DNA of 64,000 nucleotides from Rhinopithecus roxellana (lineage: Eukaryota > Chordata > Mammalia > Primates > Cercopithecidae): contig NC_044557.1 in assembly GCF_007565055.1 (NCBI RefSeq), forward strand, positions 68,577,095 to 68,641,094. Direction: 5' to 3'. Position 1 is the stretch's first letter, and every line of letters starts with the position of its first letter. The notes beneath the pieces were generated by a model. The model was not told the origin of the DNA. It ran no database searches and saw only the letters and a list, made by a program, of their open reading frames with translations. The translations under genes and the position numbers were made by a program. Positions 59,188 through 64,000 of this stretch are shown in pieces.

Positions 59188-62100
59188 CATGATGAAAAGA
59201 ATAGTTCCTCACATTTCAGTACTAACATTGAAGGTAAATGGCCTAAATGCTCCACTTAAAAGACACAAAATGCCAGAATAGGTAATTCACCAACCAAGTA
59301 TCTGCTGTCTGTAAGAGACTCATTTGACACATAAACACTAACAAAGATATTCCATGCAAATGGACACCAAAAGTGAGCAGAAATGGCTACTCTTATATCA
59401 GACAAAATAAACTTGAAATCAACAACAGTAAAAAAAAAAAAAAGACAAAGAGAGACATTATATAATGATAAAAGGACTAGTCCAAAGGAAAATATCACAA
59501 TCCTAAATATATATGCACCTAACACCGGGGCTCTCAAATTTATAAAACAATTACTACTAGACTTAAGAAATGAGATAGACAGCAACACAATTATTAGTGG
59601 GGGACTTCAATACTCTACTGACAGCACTACATAGGTCATCAAGATGGAAAGTCAACAAAGAAACAATGGACTTCAACTATACCCTAAAACAAATGGACTT
59701 AACAGATATTTACAGAATATTCCACCCAACAACTATAGAATATACATACATCCATCAGCACACGAACAGTCTCCAACATAGATCAAATGACAGGCCACAA
59801 AACGAGTCTCAATACATTTAAGAAAATAAAAATTATATCAAGTACTCTTTCAGACTATAGTGGAATAAAATTGGAAATCAACTCCAAAAGGAATCCTCAA
59901 AACCACGCAAACAGATGGAAATTAAATAACCTGCTCCTGAATGATAATTGGGTCAACAATGAAATCAAGATGGAAATTTAAAAATTATTTGAACGGCACG
60001 ATAATAGCGACACAACCTATCAAAACCTCTGCGATACAGCAAAAGCAGTGCTATGAGGAAAATTCATAACATTAACAGCCTAAATCAAAAAGTCTGAAAG
60101 AGCACAAATAGACAATTTAAGGTCACATCTCAAGGAACTAGAGAAATAAGAACAAATCAAACCCAGCAGAAGAAAAGAAATAAAGATCAGAGCAGAACTA
60201 AATGAATTTGAAACAAACAAACACACAAAACATAAATAAAACAAAAAGCTGGTTCTTTGAAAAGATAAATAAAATTAACAGACCATTAATGAGATTAAGC
60301 AAGAAGAGAGAAGATACAAATAAGCTTAATTAGAAATGAAATGGGAGATATTACAACTGATACCACAGAAATACAAAAGATCATTCAAAGCTTCTACAAA
60401 CACCTTTATGCACACAAATGAGAAAACCTAGAGAAGATAAATAAATTCCTGAAAAATAGGAGGAAACAGAAACTCTAAAGAGACCAATAACAAGCAGCAA
60501 GGCGGAAATAATTTAAAAACTGTCCACAAAAGCAAGGCCAGGAACAGACGAATTCACAGCTGAATTCTATCACACATTCAAAGAATTGGTATCAATACCA
60601 TTAACACTATTCCAAAGATAGAGAAAGAGGGAATCTTCCCTACATCATTCTATGAAGCCACCAGCATCACCCTAATAACAAAACCAGGGAAGGGCATAAC
60701 AAAGAAAACTACAGGCCAATATCCCTGAGGACCACAGATACAAAAACCCCCAACCAAATACCAGCTAACCAAATCCAACAGCATATCAAAAAGATAACCC
60801 ACCATGATCAAGTGGGTTTCATATCAGAAATGCAGAAATGGTTTAACATACACAAGTCAATAAATGTAATATACCACATAAACAAAAATTAAAAACAAAA
60901 ATCACAATCATCTCAATAGACACAGAAAAAGCATTTGACAAAATCCAGCATCCCTTTATGATTAAAACCCTCAGCAAAATCAACATAGAAGGTACATACA
61001 TTAAGGCAATAAAAGCCATCTATGACAAACCCATAGCCAACATTATACTGAATGGGGAAAGTTGAAAGCATTTCCCGTGAGAACAGGAACAAGATTGCCC
61101 ACTTTCACTACTTCTATTCAAGGATGTCCACTTTCACCATTCTATTCAACATAGTACTGGAAGTCCTAGCCAGAGCAATCAGACAAGAGACAAAGGGCAT
61201 CTGAATTGGTAAAGAGGAAGTCAAACTGTCGCTGTTTGCCAATGATACAATTCTATACCCAGAAAACCCTAAAAATTCATCCTGAAAGCTCCTAGAACTG
61301 AATGAATTCAGGAAAGTTTCAGGATACAAATTTCATCTACACAAATCAGTAGCACCACTATACACCAACAGTAACCAGGCTGATAATTAAATCAAGAACC
61401 CAACCATTTTGCAATAGCTGGAAAGAAAAAAAAAAGGAAGAAAGAAAATCTTAGGAATATACCTAATAACCAAGGAAGTGAAATACCTCTACAAGGAAAA
61501 CTACAATACACTGCTGAAAGACATCTCAAACCACACAAACAAAAGGAAACACATCCAATGCTCATGGATAGGTAGAATCAATATTGTAAAAATGACCATA
61601 CTGCCAAAAGCAGTCTAAAAATTCAAAGCAATTCCCATCAAAACACCACCATCATTTTTCACAAAACTAGAAAAAACAATCCTAAAATTCATATGAAACC
61701 AAAAAACAGCCCACATAGCCAAAGCAAGACTAAGCAAAAAGAACAAATCTAAAGGCATCACATGACCTGACTTCAAACTATACTATAAGGCTACAGTCAC
61801 CAAAACAGCATGATACTGGTATAAAAGTAGGCATGTAGGCCTAGCGCAGTGGTTCACTCCTGTAATCCCACCACTTTGGGAGGCCAATGCGGGAAGATCA
61901 CTTGAGGTCAGAAGTTCAAGACTAGCCCGGCCAACATGGTGAAACCCTGTCTCTACTAAATATTTAAAAATTAGCCGGGCGTGGAGGTGCACACCTGTAG
62001 TCCCAGCTACTCAGGAGGTTGAGGCAGCAGAATTGTTTGAACCCTAAAGGCGGATGTTGCAGTGAATTGAGATCACGCCATTGCACTCCAGCCTGTGCAA

Positions 62101-63312
62101 CAGAGCAAGACTTCATCTCAAAAAATAACAACAACAACAACAACAACAACAAAAAGGCACGTAGACCAATGGAACACAATAAAGAACCCAGAAATAAAGC
62201 CCAATACTTACAGTTAACCCATCTTTGACAAAGGAAACAAAAACATGCATGAAGTGGGGAAAGGACACCCTATCTATTCAACAAATGGTGCTGGGATAAT
62301 TGGGAGGTCACATGTAGAAGAATGAAAATGGATCCTCATCTTTTAGTTTATGCAAAAATCAACTCAACATGGATCAAAGACTTAAATCTAAGACCTGAAA
62401 CCATAAAAATTCTAGAAGATAACATTTGGAAAACCCTTCTAGACACTGGCTTAAGGCAAAGACTTCATGGCAAAGAACCCAAAAGCAAATGTCCCAAAAA
62501 CAAATAGATGGGACTTAATTAAACTAAAAAGGTTCTGCAAAGCAAAAGAAATAATTAGCAGAGTAAACAGACAACCTACAGAGTGGGACAAAATCTTCCC
62601 AAACTATGCATCCAACAAAGACTAATATCCAGAATCTACAAGGAACTCTAATCAGCAGAAAAAAAAACCAATCCTATCAAAACATGTGCTAAGGACATGA
62701 ATAGACAATACTTAAAAGAGGACATACAAGTGGCCAATAAACATGAAAAGAATGGCTCAACATCACTAATGATCAGGGAAATGCAAATCAAAACTACAAT
62801 GCAATACCACCTTACTCCTGCAAGAATGGCCATAATCAAGAAATCATAAAATAACAGATGTTGGCATGGAATGTGGTGAACAGGGGACACTTTTACACTG
62901 CCGGTGGGAATGTAAACTAGTACAACCACTATGGAAAACTGTGTGGAGATTCCTTAAAGAACTAAAAGTAGATCTAGTAGATCTACCACTTGATACAGCA
63001 ATCCCACTACTAGGTATTTACCCAGAGGAAAAGAAGTCATTATATGAAAAAGATACTTGCACACGCATATTTATAGCAGTACAATTCACAATTGCAAAAA
63101 TAAGGAACCAGTGCAAAGTCCCATCAATCAACAAGTGGATAAAGAAAATGTGGTATACATATACCACGGAATACTATTCAGCCATAAAAAAGAACAAAAT
63201 AATGGCATTTGCAGCAACCTGGATGGAACTAGAGACCATTATTCCATGGGAAGTAACTCAGGAATGGAAAAAATCAAATATTTTATATTCTCACTCATAA
63301 ATGGGAGCTCAG
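59188..63312 (+). pseudogene. L1 ORF2 remnant (endonuclease and reverse transcriptase)
   Basis: Decayed ORF2: LTLKVNGLNAPLKRHK at the endonuclease start, later 'aaagcatttgacaaaatcc' (reverse transcriptase block) and the active-site stretch at 61235-61246, which reads FAND instead of FADD, losing one catalytic Asp. Interrupted by the AluS at 61838-62150 and many stops. Not functional. Confidence 0.85.
61838..62150 (+). mobile_element. AluS inserted in L1 ORF2
   Basis: Dimeric Alu with an (ACA)n-rich tail. Target duplication aaagtaggcatgta (61824-61837) and aaaaaggcacgta (62151-62163), imperfect, both within L1 sequence. Confidence 0.93.
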
Positions 63313-63839
63313 CTATGAGGGCTCAAAGGCATAAGATTGATACAATGGACTTTGGGGACTCGGGGGAAAAGGTGAGGAGGGTGAGCGATAAAAGACTACA
63401 CATTGGGTAATTGGGCACAGCATACACTGCTTGGGATGGGTGTACCAAAATTCCAGAAATCACCACTAAATAACTTATTCATGTAACCAACCACCACCTG
63501 CTCCCCAAAAACCTATTGAAATAAATTTTTTTTAATAAAAAAAAAAATAGTTGAGAGAGAAAGGACCTCTTAACAACATTGTATGTGCCTATCCAAAAAC
63601 AAAGGATATCTCTCCATTTACTATCCTCCTTATGTTAGAGAAATTTTCTTTATGTAAGTTCTACATAATTCTTATTAATCACACCATTTGATGTTCAAAA
63701 AAAGTTTAAGTTACCTAATGTAAATATATCTAGCTATACTATATATTTCCCCAAATAAAAAAAAATATTTAATTAGCATGTATCTGTTGCTATACTATCT
63801 ACTTTCCCAAATTTTAATTTACTTAGTTATTAAAACAAA

Positions 63840-63975
63840 TACTTGAGGTAATATTGTCTCCAGTTTACAAATGAAGAAACTAAACTTCTGATATAGTAAA
63901 TAACTTGCTCAAAGACACGACTAACACATACAACTAATATCCAAACTTAAGTCTGTCTTATTATAAAGATCACGC
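63840..63975 (-). repeat. Possible MIR fragment
   Basis: 'tctccagtttacaaatgaagaaactaaac' and 'aataacttgctcaaagacac' match the reverse MIR core. Short and diverged; the window ends just after. Confidence 0.55.
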
Positions 63976-64000
63976 ATCAACTCCCTCACTATAACTTCCA

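Larger units (their letters stand above)
56188..63550 (+). mobile_element. Near-full-length L1PB-type LINE-1
   Basis: Begins in a 5'UTR ('actaacttgcagctcccactc'), passes decayed ORF1 and ORF2, and ends in a 3'UTR with 'ataaaagactacacattggg', 'aaatcaccactaaataacttattcatg' and 'cctattgaaataaa' before an A-rich tail, which I associate with L1PB. Length is about 6.55 kb after subtracting the LTR7 (with duplication) and AluS insertions. Many stops and frameshifts: inactive. No target duplication was clear. Subfamily from memory. Confidence 0.88.
36956..64000 (-). other. LRP12: LRP12 intron 1, partial
   Basis: At least 27 kb of the first intron, ending TTAATTTTAG before exon 2. Exon 1, the promoter and the CGG-repeat 5'UTR known in human LRP12 are not in the window: no CpG- or CGG-rich block appears. 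Stretches with nothing recognised: 36960-37790, 37975-38400, 39445-40315, 40735-41335, 43000-43785, 44000-44450, 44570-45140, 45436-45775, 46093-46510, 49615-50025, 51415-52105, 55225-55855 and 63555-63840. Confidence 0.88.

Noticed and set aside
1..64000. LRP12 exon 1 with its CGG repeat, or the last coding exon
   Set aside because: No CGG- or CpG-rich block and no match to the leader peptide or to the distal tail was found; these exons lie outside the window.

Overview
This is ordinary primate intronic DNA carrying part of one protein-coding gene. The organism is most likely an Old World monkey (macaque/baboon group). Reasons: the window is dense with Alu, L1P, HERV-H LTR and MaLR elements. 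Its youngest Alus (starts 10236, 28966, 51095) are AluY copies, and two of them carry the right-arm variant 'gatccggccactgc' that I associate with cercopithecoid AluY lineages. The coding exons are almost identical to the human gene as I remember it.

The gene is LRP12 (LDL receptor-related protein 12, also called ST7), on the minus strand. Five internal coding exons can be placed to the base by splice signals and matching codon phase: exon 2 (36899-36955, 57 nt cassette), exon 3 (15828-15963, 136 nt), exon 4 (5916-6118, 203 nt), exon 5 (3563-4667, 1105 nt) and exon 6 (1667-1799, 133 nt). Together they encode about residues 27-571 of the roughly 859-residue human protein: end of the leader, CUB1, two LDLR-A modules, CUB2, three LDLR-A modules, the transmembrane helix and the start of the tail. 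Exon 1 (with promoter and 5'UTR) lies beyond position 64000. The last exon (rest of the tail and 3'UTR) lies before position 1. No other host gene or RNA gene was recognised on either strand.

Everything else is intron. From left to right: 1-660 LTR fragment; L2 and AluS in intron 5; an L1 3' end in intron 4; a heavily repeated intron 3 (ancient antisense L1M pieces, six or more Alus); intron 2 (Tigger3/4-like, Alu cluster, L2, MIR, two MER2B, AluY, nested L1M/Tigger2/AluJ, two MLT1 LTRs); and the 27 kb of intron 1 in view (MIR, L1M, Alus, Tigger2, Tigger1, L1 pieces, an AT-rich block, and a near-full-length L1PB at 56188-63550 containing a solo LTR7-type HERV-H LTR and an AluS). Repeat subfamily names are from memory of consensus sequences and are less certain than the classes.

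I found no undescribed biological system. The best second-look items are a roughly 146-bp L1 segment copied into the middle of an Alu 1.2 kb away, an Alu with an inverted Alu piece inside it, an Alu with a 53-base poly-A linker, several internally deleted pogo/Tigger transposons with clean TA target sites, the nested insertions that give a relative age order, and a predicted loss of an N-glycosylation sequon in LRP12 CUB1.
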